DNA of 64,000 bases from SZUA-229 sp964531165 (GTDB lineage Bacteria > Pseudomonadota > Gammaproteobacteria > SZUA-229), in the NCBI GenBank assembly GCA_964531165.1, contig CAZHEA010000004.1, positions 25,705 through 89,704 on the forward strand, read 5' to 3'. Each line of letters begins with the position of its first letter. Within the stretch, counting starts at the first letter, position 1. A program made the translations under genes and the position numbers. The notes below the pieces were generated by a model. That model searched no databases. It was not told the DNA's origin and saw only the letters and a list, made by a program, of their open reading frames with translations. Shown here one piece after another: positions 17,829 through 25,882 of this stretch.

Positions 17829-18854
17829 TTAATGTTGTTTTCGATAATTTTCTAAAAGTTTTTTAGCCTGAGTAAAGTTTTCTTCCGGAATATAGCCGGA
17901 CTCTGCCAGGTCTTTAGCAGCCTGGTCTCGAATAATCAGCATCTGTGACTTCTCATCGTCACTCCAGTCCCACATAAATTTTATACCACTTTTTTTCAGT
18001 AGCTGTATACTTTTTTTGTTGTCTCGACGAGACACCAGATTGATCTCGGCCCCGACCGCTTTGCCGGTGGTTTGAAGTAGTGTTTGTAAATCGGTGGGTA
18101 AGCTTTTAAAGAAACGCTGACTGACTATGAGTCCGCCGATGCCGTTGGTGATCGGAATGTTGGATGCATATTTTAATTTTGTGTGCCACTGCATAGCCAG
18201 TGCACCGAAAGGGGAATTATAAACGGTGTCGATGCTGCCATGACTGGCTGAGAGTTGAGTGTAAACATCCATAATAGATAATGGCACAGGGGATACTCCC
18301 GCTGCTTTGGAAAAAGCTTGACCCATTGGGTCGCCTTGCCATAGCCAGATGTGACGTTGCTTTAGCTGTTCCAGTGAGTTGATCGGCAGTTTGGAAAAAA
18401 AGTGTAGAAAGCCTATTTCTGGCCAGCCGATTAATTCGAAGCCTTTTTCTCTAAAACCATTTTCAATATCCGGCATGATTTGCTTACGCACGTAATCAGA
18501 TTCATCTGTGTTGCGAAATAAAAATGGCATTTCCAGAACTCGAGCCGGTGAATAAATGCGGCCTATGCCATAACCGGTGAAGAAAGCCCCCTGTAATTGT
18601 CGACTGCGAATTTTTCTCAAAACATCGGGCTCATCACCCATCACTCCACCCGGGTAAATTTTTAGTTTCAGCCGGCCGTTACTTTTCGTCTGTAATTCTT
18701 TAGACCAGTTTTGAACGATTTTCATCCATGCTGTATCAGCCGGAATGAGAGAGGCGAATTTCAAGGTGTAGTTTTTTTCGGCATGTGCAGAACTGAAAAT
18801 TAATAGAAAGAGTAAGGTTGATTTAAGCAGTGTCGTCGCTATTTTTAAAACCAT
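17829..18854 (-). CDS. dctP: TRAP transporter substrate-binding protein (DctP type)
   Basis: A 341-residue periplasmic receptor with a signal peptide ending near SSAHA. The mature start YTLKFASLIPADTAWMKI and the IYPGGVMGDEPDVLRKI stretch are typical of DctP proteins, which capture organic acids for uptake. The binding-site arginine position cannot be fixed by eye, so the ligand is unknown. The start overlaps the end of the TatT-type lipoprotein gene by about ten bases, which suggests the two products act together. Confidence 0.9.
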   Translation of the reverse strand: MVLKIATTLLKSTLLFLLIFSSAHAEKNYTLKFASLIPADTAWMKIVQNWSKELQTKSNGRLKLKIYPGGVMGDEPDVLRKIRSRQLQGAFFTGYGIGRIYSPARVLEMPFLFRNTDESDYVRKQIMPDIENGFREKGFELIGWPEIGFLHFFSKLPINSLEQLKQRHIWLWQGDPMGQAFSKAAGVSPVPLSIMDVYTQLSASHGSIDTVYNSPFGALAMQWHTKLKYASNIPITNGIGGLIVSQRFFKSLPTDLQTLLQTTGKAVGAEINLVSRRDNKKSIQLLKKSGIKFMWDWSDDEKSQMLIIRDQAAKDLAESGYIPEENFTQAKKLLENYRKQH

Positions 18855-19726
18855 TCCGATTCCTTTTCAAGTAGCAGTTGTGCTTTTTGTTTTGCAATAT
18901 TATTGATTAATGCGAAGTCGATATTTATATCGGCCTGTGTATTAATGACTTTGTTTAAATGCAGGTTAAAGCTTTGTTGATCAAGCCTCTGTCGGTCAAG
19001 AAATTGTGCCTGTAATAAGTCAATAATTAAAAGTCGATTATTATTCAATGCACGGGCTTTTTCGAAATGCTTTTCAGATAATTCAAGTTTGCCGCCTAAC
19101 ATGGGTGACCGGCTGCCATAGTAAACCCCGAAAAAGATATGAGGTCCGGCCATGTAAAAACTTTCGTCAAGCTCCAGTACCCGTTGCATTAACATGACGG
19201 CGCGGGGTAAATCTGCAATGGCTTCTGCTTTGTCGCGGTTGTGGTCTATCCATTTTGCCCAGTTTGATGCAGCCCAGAAAAGTGCAGCAATTTCATCTTC
19301 ATCAATATTGTTTAATTTGTTCTGTAGTGTGTCGAGCTCACCGAACAAAATATTTCTGCTTAATCCGTTTTGTTGTAAGTTATTAATTGCATGGTTTAGT
19401 CCGCGGCGATAAAAACGTGCTGCACGCTGTGCATCATTATCTTCAACAAAGCCATAGGCATATCCGTAATAGGCCTGAGCTGCATAATTGCGAAGTTTTT
19501 CGTTGTCGGGTGAATTAATAATCATGCCTTCCATAAGCTCGATATTAGGCGGCATGGCGGCAGCGGCAAGCTGTAAATCGGCTTCACGATTGAGAGCCAG
19601 CATGCCGCCTTCAATCATCGGCATTGAGGCTTTAACCGTCAGTTCTGCCATTGAGCAGGCGCTAAGCTGGATGACGATATAGGCGAAGAAGATTCTACGA
19701 AGTGTTAACGGCAGTAATTGTTTCAT
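18845..19726 (-). CDS. TRAP-associated lipoprotein, TatT-like helical (TPR) component
   Basis: A 293-residue lipoprotein: the lipobox is LSAC near residue 24, followed by an all-helical TPR-like chain (NYAAQAYYGYAYGFVEDNDA, LELDESFYMAGPHIFFGVYY). This fits the TatT family, which in Treponema forms a trimer that docks TRAP receptors and gives them access to hydrophobic ligands. It is the first gene of the T-P-Q-M operon and overlaps dctP. The assignment comes from the fold pattern and position, not from a search. Confidence 0.75.
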   Translation of the reverse strand: MKQLLPLTLRRIFFAYIVIQLSACSMAELTVKASMPMIEGGMLALNREADLQLAAAAMPPNIELMEGMIINSPDNEKLRNYAAQAYYGYAYGFVEDNDAQRAARFYRRGLNHAINNLQQNGLSRNILFGELDTLQNKLNNIDEDEIAALFWAASNWAKWIDHNRDKAEAIADLPRAVMLMQRVLELDESFYMAGPHIFFGVYYGSRSPMLGGKLELSEKHFEKARALNNNRLLIIDLLQAQFLDRQRLDQQSFNLHLNKVINTQADINIDFALINNIAKQKAQLLLEKESEWF

Positions 19727-19933
19727 TTTACAGATGTCTGTTTTTAGGTTGTCAGCGTATTATGGCTCAAGCATAACACAGTGTTTTATCAGATGTGATT
19801 GCATTTGCGGGAACAATGAAGTTTGGTTAAAAAGAAAATTTAACTGAACTTTAATGCTTCGGAGCCTGCAGTAAAGAAGGTAGTTTTAGTATGGGTACTG
19901 TAGGTGGCCGGGTGTTTCAGTTGGCAACAAACA

Positions 19934-20686
19934 TTATGCCGTTTCTGCTTGCCGCCAGTTTATTAAAATATTTTTTACACGTCCATCCATAACCTTAATG
20001 GCTTTAAATGGCTGGCCATTCCATAATCGCGGAAAGACTCTGCGATGCGTTGGAAAAACAAGCCCATCAAATATTTTGTGGTCTTCACAAAGATGGCTGC
20101 CAATGGCTAATGGGCTAATGACATCGGCGGTATAGTCCTGGCGTTTAAGCAGGCCTTTCTGATCGAAGTAAAAAACCTGCTGGTTGCAGTGAGTCGGTAT
20201 ATTGCCAGGGTAACGAACATTCAATGTGCTGAGAATATTGCCGTCATTGTCTAAAAAATCTTCACCCTGGTGGCATTCAAAACCTTTGCTCTGAAAAATA
20301 TAAGGGCTGCAGTTGTAGTTCCACAGGGCATAGCCCAGAAAGTAAATTAAGTCGAGGTGGTCCCAGTGCAGGCGGGGCTTGGTTTTTAGTTCATCGCAAT
20401 TACGGTAGTTGCGTTCACAGTAGACTTTATCGTTGGCATTAAATATATAAACGTCAAAACCATCGAATATACCCGTGTGGCCTTTTTCGGGAAAATCGTG
20501 AATGCTCACATAGGGTTTGTCAGTAAAAATATTGGCATTGATATTGGGAAGCCAGGGGGATTTAAATTTGGTAAGTAAAATCGGGCCGAAAATATCCATT
20601 TGCATTTGAATAGACTCGACCATTTGCCAGCGCTCAATGCCACCGTGGGCATTGCAGATTCGGTTAATTAAATCATTTGTCACCAT
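19934..20686 (-). CDS. Hypothetical protein divergent from TetR regulator
   Basis: A 250-residue protein of unknown function with a GGAG ribosome binding site six bases before its ATG. It has no signal peptide or membrane segment. It starts NRICNAHGGIERWQMVESIQ and then shows alternating strand-like segments, resembling LolA/outer-membrane lipoprotein-sorting-like beta sheets seen in some uncharacterised proteins; this is weak. It shares a 117-base intergenic region with the TetR gene, containing two inverted repeats, so it is probably that regulator's target. Confidence 0.6.
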   Translation of the reverse strand: MVTNDLINRICNAHGGIERWQMVESIQMQMDIFGPILLTKFKSPWLPNINANIFTDKPYVSIHDFPEKGHTGIFDGFDVYIFNANDKVYCERNYRNCDELKTKPRLHWDHLDLIYFLGYALWNYNCSPYIFQSKGFECHQGEDFLDNDGNILSTLNVRYPGNIPTHCNQQVFYFDQKGLLKRQDYTADVISPLAIGSHLCEDHKIFDGLVFPTHRRVFPRLWNGQPFKAIKVMDGRVKNILINWRQAETA

Positions 20687-20739
20687 GGCTGGCTCCGGTT
20701 TGTTTTTACTTAAGCTTTATCGGCTGTTGTTCTTGATGC

Positions 20740-20758
20740 ATGTGGGCACTGTCCACAT
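20740..20758. promoter_or_regulatory. Near-perfect dyad, likely TetR operator
   Basis: A 19-bp dyad with arms ATGTGG and CCACAT around a 7-bp centre lies midway between the divergent 250-residue gene and the TetR gene. Dyads of this size in divergent TetR promoters are the usual autoregulatory operators. Binding is inferred from position and symmetry. Confidence 0.5.
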
Positions 20759-20779
20759 TGTCTAATTTAATGATAGACT

Positions 20780-20799
20780 ATAGCCTTGTCAACGGCTAT
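20780..20799. promoter_or_regulatory. Inverted repeat at the TetR gene start
   Basis: Perfect 6-bp arms ATAGCC and GGCTAT flank an 8-bp spacer, ending four bases before the chosen ATG at 20804. It could be a second operator or a hairpin in the leader. It overlaps a possible TTG start at 20786, which argues for the ATG start. Confidence 0.35.
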
Positions 20800-20803
20800 T
20801 TGG

Positions 20804-21514
20804 ATGCGAAACTTGGAGCAGCTTAGTTATCATCACGGAGATTTACGCAATTCATTGGTAAATGTGGGCTTAACGATGCTCAATGATAAAGGTGTTGCGG
20901 GTGTAAGTCTGCGTGAAATAGCACGTAATATAGGTGTCGGGCATAATGCGCCTTACCGGCATTTTCGGAATAAGCAGAAACTGTTAGAGGCTATCGCCGA
21001 ATCGGGTTTTCGCAAACTTAAAGCCCGTAACACCCGCCTTGAGCTGGAATTCGCCAATGACCCTGAATCGCAGTTATTCGAAAGTGCGATGCACATTATT
21101 AGCATGGCTGCTGAGCAGCCTAACTTGTTTCAACTGATGTTTGGTGGTCATCTGCAATTTCAGGTGCAGCCACAAAATAGTGGCTGTGATTTAAAGCAGG
21201 CGGCGGATGAGGCGATGCAGAGCCTGGTCGGTATTATTAAAAACGGCCAGAAGCTGGATGTGTTTATTAATGGCGATCCCGCCACTTTGGCGCTCAGTGC
21301 GATGTCGATGGTGCAGGGTGTGGCGATGATGGTGTCTTCGGGTAAGCTGCGGCCACAAATACAAATTATGTCTGCCGGCAGGTCTGTAAGGAAGTCTACC
21401 GGGCAAGAAACAACACAAAATAAAACCTGGGCAAATCAACAAACCTTATTACGCGGCATGGTGCTGCAATTGTTTGATGTGTTTTTGCTGGGGTTAAAAC
21501 AGAAAACCGAATAA
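20804..21514 (+). CDS. TetR/AcrR family transcriptional regulator
   Basis: A 236-residue DNA-binding regulator starting at the ATG at 20804. The N-terminal helix-turn-helix is clear: LRNSLVNVGLTMLNDKGVAG, VSLREIARNIGVGHNAPYRH and FRNKQKLLEAIAESGF. The C-terminal ligand-binding part is helical, with a TetR_C-like FQLMFGGHL stretch. A TTG start at 20786 would add six residues, but it falls within an inverted repeat. The divergent gene and the two dyads suggest it represses itself and its neighbour. The inducer is unknown. Confidence 0.88.
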   Translation: MRNLEQLSYHHGDLRNSLVNVGLTMLNDKGVAGVSLREIARNIGVGHNAPYRHFRNKQKLLEAIAESGFRKLKARNTRLELEFANDPESQLFESAMHIISMAAEQPNLFQLMFGGHLQFQVQPQNSGCDLKQAADEAMQSLVGIIKNGQKLDVFINGDPATLALSAMSMVQGVAMMVSSGKLRPQIQIMSAGRSVRKSTGQETTQNKTWANQQTLLRGMVLQLFDVFLLGLKQKTE

Positions 21515-21547
21515 ATGTCTTTCAATCAAATAAAAATAGAAAAATAA

Positions 21548-22429
21548 ATGCTTAAAAAAATTATTATACTGACCGGGCTTCCGGTAATTGCGTTACTCGC
21601 CGCATATTTTTATGGGGTTTACCAAAATAATCGAGATGTAGTCTATCCGCAAACGGCTCAAATACAACAGCAGTTAGAGCAGTCGATTCAGTGGCTTAAA
21701 AACAATGAAACTCAAATTTTAGCCCAGCCCAATGCAATGTTGTGGTGGATGTTATTTGAAGTGCAAAAGCTATCGGCTGACCCGCGCATTGTGGATTTGT
21801 TAAACCAGTATTACCTGCGCTATCCGCGCATAAAACAAAGCGTATGGGGGCCGCTGTTTGATGGCGTGGCGCACAGAAACTTAGGCGGCTATTCGGTGCA
21901 GGGGCTGCCTTACTACAATCAGCATTTTGTTTATGCGTTAAATTGCGCTGCTGATATAGCCGATGATTCTTTTATTGTTGAGAAACAGAATCAGGCAGAC
22001 TTCTGTCACCAGTCTGCGTATTTTTATCGCCCTGCCTGTATAACCCACCAGTTAATGGGTATTAATTTTTTATTCATCAAACAATGCAATTTGCTGCCCG
22101 ATATCGATGAAGTGAGTCAGTCATTGCAGCGGGATATTGTTGGTCAGTTAACCTGGGATATTCGCGTGGTGGATGTTTATTTGCAGCGCGTGTTAATGCT
22201 GTTAATTACCGGGGCTGAAGCCAGCATAAAACCAGTGTGGATTCAGCAGGTATTAGATCATCAATTAGCCGATGGTGGTTGGGGGGATTTTGATCGATTG
22301 CTGGGCAGTGGAACGGGGCGTTCCATTGGTTTTAGCTCGAAAGTGATATCACTGGGGCAGGAAAAAAGCAGTTTTCATGCGACCGCACAGGGGGTGTATA
22401 TTTTGAGTTATTTAGTGGCGAATCAATAA
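21548..22429 (+). CDS. Hypothetical membrane-anchored protein with a DGGWG motif
   Basis: A 293-residue protein with an N-terminal membrane anchor or signal (IIILTGLPVIALLAAYFYGV). The remainder is helical and Trp/Tyr-rich. Near the C-terminus LADGGWGDFDRLLG resembles the QW-type repeats of alpha/alpha-toroid proteins (terpene-cyclase-like or prenyltransferase-like folds), and four cysteines lie in the middle (LNCAADIAD, FCHQ, ACITH, QCNLL). I do not recognise the family. It lies 33 bases after the TetR gene on the same strand, so it may be cotranscribed. Confidence 0.6.
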   Translation: MLKKIIILTGLPVIALLAAYFYGVYQNNRDVVYPQTAQIQQQLEQSIQWLKNNETQILAQPNAMLWWMLFEVQKLSADPRIVDLLNQYYLRYPRIKQSVWGPLFDGVAHRNLGGYSVQGLPYYNQHFVYALNCAADIADDSFIVEKQNQADFCHQSAYFYRPACITHQLMGINFLFIKQCNLLPDIDEVSQSLQRDIVGQLTWDIRVVDVYLQRVLMLLITGAEASIKPVWIQQVLDHQLADGGWGDFDRLLGSGTGRSIGFSSKVISLGQEKSSFHATAQGVYILSYLVANQ

Positions 22430-22508
22430 ATTGTAGTCGGTCTTAAAAAAGGGATGTGGAAATTTGTATTATGCTGATCGCTATCGACAGGAGTATTAGC
22501 AGGGGGCA

Positions 22509-22570
22509 GAGTCAAATTTGATTCGGCTAAGCGATCAGCCTGCATCGTTCTTACGTATCAAGTTTGACTC
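22509..22570. repeat. Intergenic inverted repeat
   Basis: Arms GAGTCAAATTTGAT (22509-22522) and ATCAAGTTTGACTC (22557-22570) pair over 14 bases with one G-T mismatch, separated by 34 bases. The left arm is preceded by GGGGGCA. The pattern resembles the GGGGTC-type palindromes scattered in gammaproteobacterial genomes and the inner repeat at 62026-62093. Confidence 0.5.
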
Positions 22571-22610
22571 AGATTCCGTTGACTTATAATCCAGCTGAAA
22601 AACCTAAATA

Positions 22611-22635
22611 ATACCTGACTAATATACTATGGTAT
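22611..22635. promoter_or_regulatory. IscR type 1-like dyad upstream of hypothetical operon
   Basis: This 25-bp site has left half ATACCTGACTA, centre ATA and right half TACTATGGTAT. Against the known type 1 IscR consensus (ATASYYGACT-RWWWY-AGTCRRSTAT) I count 22 of 25 positions agreeing; the mismatches are in the right half. It runs into a TATAAT box at 22633-22638 and ends 36 bases before the GTG start at 22672. A related site is found at 25052. The regulator is inferred, not shown. Confidence 0.5.
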
Positions 22636-22671
22636 AATCCCGTGCTTTGAATATAAGTCAGAATCCAAACT

Positions 22672-23058
22672 GTGCCATCTTCTCAGCTATTGTCCATTGT
22701 CGAAATCGGCGGCTATCCAAATTTTACGGCGTTGTACCAGCAAAAAGGTTTTGCGGTAGAGCAGGTGGACAGCATGCGTAAGGCGACTAAACTACTGAAA
22801 AAGTTGAAGCCGTCTGTGGTAGTCGCGGAGTTTAATTTTCAGTCGGATTTTCGTGACCGCACCAGCAGTCTGGAAACCCTTATGGCGACGGTGCAGCGTA
22901 TTCCTGATTGCCGGGTGATTGTGTTTTATGAAAAAGACCAGTTGCCGCAACTGCAGCGGGTGCTGGCGATATTCGATATTTTTTCCACCATTGCTTTCCC
23001 GATTGAAGAGTCGGTGATAAGTGATGTGATAGATAGTGCGTTGGAGTCGATTGCATGA
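22672..23058 (+). CDS. Hypothetical protein, receiver-like fold
   Basis: A 128-residue soluble protein starting at GTG. It has the alternating strand-helix rhythm of a response-regulator receiver (LLSIVEIGG, KPSVVVAEFNF, DCRVIVFYEKD, FSTIAFPIEE) but lacks the acidic pocket residues and the phosphorylated Asp in their usual places, so it may be a pseudo-receiver. Its last four bases overlap the next gene (ATGA). It is the first gene of an operon preceded by the IscR-like dyad. Confidence 0.6.
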   Translation: MPSSQLLSIVEIGGYPNFTALYQQKGFAVEQVDSMRKATKLLKKLKPSVVVAEFNFQSDFRDRTSSLETLMATVQRIPDCRVIVFYEKDQLPQLQRVLAIFDIFSTIAFPIEESVISDVIDSALESIA

Positions 23059-23741
23059 GTGTAGAAATGTTGTTTTCAAAGCTGCCGGGATGCCGTGAGC
23101 GCTTGTTAAAGCGGCAGTTTGAAAATCCTTTATTCGGTGACATTACCATTGAGCCCTTTGATATTCAGGATGCTCGCCGTGAAGATTCGGCAGATGTGGA
23201 AGCCTTTATTAATGATTTTCGTGATTTGGTGGTACGGGTAACCGAGCTGGAACCCAGCGCAGATGCGGAGTTGGTGCTAAAACTCAAAGAAGCGCTGGAT
23301 AAAACCTACGAAGCCAGCGCCGGGTTAGCGGGTGATCAAAACGAAATTCGCGAAATGATAAAACGCCTGCTAGGCATGATGATGCAAAGCATGTGGAAAG
23401 CAGTCGGCAATGATGCCATGGGCATCTCCAAACTGGAAATGGAAGAGCAGGCACGACAGGCGCATTTTGCTTTATTACAGCACGCTTTTATTGCCGATTT
23501 ACTGGCCCCGGACAGTGTGATTAATGAGGCGCTGATGGTGCCCAGTCTGTTGAGTGAGGCCGCCGAAACGGTGATTCTGGCAGTGCAATTGTTCGATCCG
23601 GAACAACAGCAACTGGTGTATCAGCAGGGTGTTGAGCTATTGAAAGGGCTGGATGATGCGCACCCGCGGGTACAGCAAGCCCGGCAACGTTTGCAGGATA
23701 TTGCCAGCGTAATGGCACCAGCGAACCAGCAGCCGGGTTAA
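23055..23741 (+). CDS. Hypothetical helical protein
   Basis: A 228-residue soluble, predominantly helical protein of unknown family, overlapping the upstream gene by four bases. The middle region has many charged and Met residues (IKRLLGMMMQSMWKAVGNDA) and the C-terminus is rich in Gln and Ala. No catalytic motif, signal or membrane segment is visible. Coupling with the receiver-like gene implies that the two proteins work together. Confidence 0.65.
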   Translation: MSVEMLFSKLPGCRERLLKRQFENPLFGDITIEPFDIQDARREDSADVEAFINDFRDLVVRVTELEPSADAELVLKLKEALDKTYEASAGLAGDQNEIREMIKRLLGMMMQSMWKAVGNDAMGISKLEMEEQARQAHFALLQHAFIADLLAPDSVINEALMVPSLLSEAAETVILAVQLFDPEQQQLVYQQGVELLKGLDDAHPRVQQARQRLQDIASVMAPANQQPG

Positions 23742-23814
23742 GCAGGGTTGGAAAAAACCTAAATCACCTCCATATTGAAGCAGATAATCAGTTACACAAT
23801 TTAGAGAAAGTATT

Positions 23815-24519
23815 ATGAAAGACTCAGGCATAAGACCCGAAACAGGCATTTTAGAATCATCCACCGATGAAGAGGCGCGCGCTTATTTAGAAGAGCAGCT
23901 GCGTAATCACCAGTTTGAATTAACCCAGTTGGCCCGCGATGCAGACCCGATTGACGTAGCAAAAGTTAAAATGGATATTGCCAACGCGCAGTTGGGCTTA
24001 GAGCAAAATGAGAATGCCTGGAACGAATCGAAAGCTGCCTTTGAGGCGTTTATTGAAAAAGAAGATTGGGCCAGTGCCATCGAAGCTTGCGATATTATGT
24101 ATCAATGCGAGCAACCTGCGTCAATTCAGGCGCTGGTGCACGGGGTGTGGTTATCAGTGACATATCCGGTGGACCCGGAATACACCATCGGTATGATGAG
24201 TTACATTGTTGATGAAACGCCGAATGATTCGGATGGTGCGGCGGTTGCTGCAGCGACTGCCCAGTATATTGTCGATATTCGTGCCTCGGATGAGAAGCAC
24301 GATAGTCTGTCGTTCTTAACCAAGAACATGATCACCAAAGTCGCCCAGCGCCACTCGGATGTAAACAGTCAGGACAAGCTGGATTTCTGGATGGAAAAAA
24401 TGAATTTGAAAGATCCGGAAAAATTCCTGCCGATGATGGGCTCGGTGATTGACGCGATTGCTAATGGCCAGTGGTGGTTTGACCGTGATGCGCTGCGCGC
24501 CAAGTTGCCGGTGAATTGA
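23815..24519 (+). CDS. Hypothetical protein, third gene of the 22.7 kb cluster
   Basis: A 234-residue acidic soluble protein with TPR-like helices (ANAQLGLEQNENAWNESKAA, FIEKEDWASAIEACDIMYQ). I do not recognise it. It starts 73 bases after the preceding gene on the same strand and ends shortly before a weak hairpin at 24527. A role as scaffold or sensor would be a guess. Confidence 0.65.
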   Translation: MKDSGIRPETGILESSTDEEARAYLEEQLRNHQFELTQLARDADPIDVAKVKMDIANAQLGLEQNENAWNESKAAFEAFIEKEDWASAIEACDIMYQCEQPASIQALVHGVWLSVTYPVDPEYTIGMMSYIVDETPNDSDGAAVAAATAQYIVDIRASDEKHDSLSFLTKNMITKVAQRHSDVNSQDKLDFWMEKMNLKDPEKFLPMMGSVIDAIANGQWWFDRDALRAKLPVN

Positions 24520-24526
24520 TTGTGTG

Positions 24527-24566
24527 AGGCGGGCGGGTGAGAGAGGATTAAATCCCGCCTGGTTTG
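24527..24566 (+). terminator. Possible terminator after hypothetical cluster
   Basis: A 7-bp stem AGGCGGG/CCCGCCT (24527-24533 with 24554-24560) has a long 20-base loop. The TTTTT that follows begins only about eight bases beyond the stem, so this is a weak candidate. Confidence 0.25.
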
Positions 24567-24655
24567 CCTTTTTAAAGAGGGGAGCATGTAAACGCCCTCC
24601 TGGCAAAAGAGAGGTCAGGGATATTTCCCCGGCTCTTTGAATCATTCGTTGTTAT

Positions 24656-24940
24656 TTAGTCTTTATCTTTAGTCGATTTCAACCCATGCATCTTGACCAC
24701 ATTGGTTTTAGGCTTGTCGCCTTTATATATTGGCCGGTGTAAACTCGGCTTGCCCAGAGCTTCAGATATTTCTTTCTCGCGGGCAGCGATCAGTAAAAAA
24801 CCCTTGCGTACATCTTCCATGGTGTTTTCACTTAAAGGGTGCTTCATGCCCGGGTCCGGAGTGATATCGCGGATCACACTGGAAATGACTTTACGTAGGG
24901 TAATTAGTACATCGAGTTCTTTCTTTAAATCGGTTTCCAT
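24656..24940 (-). CDS. Hypothetical small helical protein
   Basis: A 94-residue protein counted from the ATG at 24940, which has AGGAT about five bases upstream; the frame is open to 24985. It begins with a helix (METDLKKELDVLITLRKVIS), then ITPDPGMKHPLS and a basic C-terminus (KGDKPKTNVVK). The family is not recognised. It is convergent with the 22.7-24.5 kb cluster and divergent from the 25.1 kb genes. Confidence 0.55.
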   Translation of the reverse strand: METDLKKELDVLITLRKVISSVIRDITPDPGMKHPLSENTMEDVRKGFLLIAAREKEISEALGKPSLHRPIYKGDKPKTNVVKMHGLKSTKDKD

Positions 24941-25024
24941 AAAAATCCTGTCGGCCTGACCAGTAGGCGTGATATTAGCGGGCAAAGTTGCGTTGAATAA
25001 ATTATAACCTGTATGGGAAGATAA

Positions 25025-25053
25025 TTTACCCTATTATTAGTATTTGCTATAAT
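25025..25053 (+). promoter_or_regulatory. Sigma-70-like promoter of the 25.1 kb operon
   Basis: TTTACC (25025-25030) and TATAAT (25048-25053) are 17 bases apart, the ideal spacing, and lie just before the gene at 25088. The downstream dyad at 25052 overlaps the -10 box and the expected transcription start, a position suited to repression. Confidence 0.5.
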
Positions 25054-25076
25054 ACTTGACCAGTTTACTACGTTAT
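25052..25076. promoter_or_regulatory. Second copy of the IscR-like dyad
   Basis: Left half ATACTTGACCA, centre GTT and right half TACTACGTTAT: 19 of 25 positions are identical to the site at 22611. Both depart from the IscR consensus in the same way in the right half (ACTA in place of AGTC), so they may define a variant site for an Rrf2-family or other regulator. Confidence 0.45.
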
Positions 25077-25087
25077 TGTGAGTTCCT

Positions 25088-25327
25088 ATGCCTTATTATG
25101 TATATAAAGTCCAATCCGCCGAGCTTGTGATGTTAAAGCAGCTTGATCTAGTGAAAACCTTCGACAAGTTTAAAGAAGCTAAAAGCTACGCTCGCGATTT
25201 GCGTTCCAACCAGGAAGAGATGGATGTCTCTGAAGTGAAGGTGATGTTTGCTGACAACCAGCTGGCTGCCGAAGAAATGCTGATGGAGAAGCGCGATAAG
25301 CCTATTACCATGGAGCATGAAAAGTAG
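25088..25327 (+). CDS. Hypothetical small protein, first gene of 25.1 kb operon
   Basis: A 79-residue protein (PYYVYKVQSAELVMLKQLDL then KFKEAKSYARDLRSNQEE) with a beta-strand start and a helical middle. It has no signal peptide or motif. The composition is ordinary and the start is preceded by a promoter and dyad. It is followed six bases later by the cysteine-rich 154-residue gene, so they form one transcript. The function is unknown. Confidence 0.65.
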   Translation: MPYYVYKVQSAELVMLKQLDLVKTFDKFKEAKSYARDLRSNQEEMDVSEVKVMFADNQLAAEEMLMEKRDKPITMEHEK

Positions 25328-25333
25328 CGAAAT

Positions 25334-25798
25334 ATGGATGAAGATAGCTACCGTGAGGTTTATAACCGTATTAACACGGCGCCCTGCGTATTTGAAAAAG
25401 GTATTCTGTCGCTAAAGTCGCAGTGCTCTTATCAACATAAGTTTCACCTTGCCGACCGTCATTGCGTGGGCTGTACCGATACGGTGATGCAGATAAACTG
25501 CAAGGCGTTTCTCGATCATCTGCGCCAGCAAACCCGCTTTGTCTTTAAGATTAGTATCGACGGGCCGTTGCCGCATAATAAAGAAATTAAGGTACAAAAT
25601 GGCGGTATGCAGGGTATGCAGCAAATTTTGTTGAAAAATTCGCACGCCGATGATGTAAATCAATCCCTGCCGGATATTGCGGCGTTAATGCTGAAATCCA
25701 TTGAGCGCTATGGGAATATTGAAGCGGTGCCGTATAATTTAATTATGCCCAGTGTGACCAATTATAAAACCCGCCCGAAGCGACAGAAGAAATCGTAA
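25334..25798 (+). CDS. Hypothetical protein with CxxC cluster
   Basis: A 154-residue soluble protein. Five cysteines fall in the first 56 residues: Cys18, Cys31, Cys44, Cys47 (CVGC) and Cys56. This could bind zinc or an iron-sulfur cluster. The C-terminal tail is basic (KTRPKRQKKS). An iron-sulfur role would fit the IscR-like site at 25052, but neither is shown. The family is not recognised; the gene lies in a tight operon with the 79-residue gene. Confidence 0.65.
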   Translation: MDEDSYREVYNRINTAPCVFEKGILSLKSQCSYQHKFHLADRHCVGCTDTVMQINCKAFLDHLRQQTRFVFKISIDGPLPHNKEIKVQNGGMQGMQQILLKNSHADDVNQSLPDIAALMLKSIERYGNIEAVPYNLIMPSVTNYKTRPKRQKKS

Positions 25799-25882
25799 TA
25801 ATTGCCGTATCAGCAGTGCGTAGTTTGCTATAGTTGCAGTGGCAGTGCGGATAAATAAAACTAAATTTAAAAGAGGAAATTC

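Noticed and set aside
23521..23864. Minus-strand frames opposite the hypothetical cluster
   Set aside because: They lack ribosome binding sites and overlap coupled plus-strand genes.
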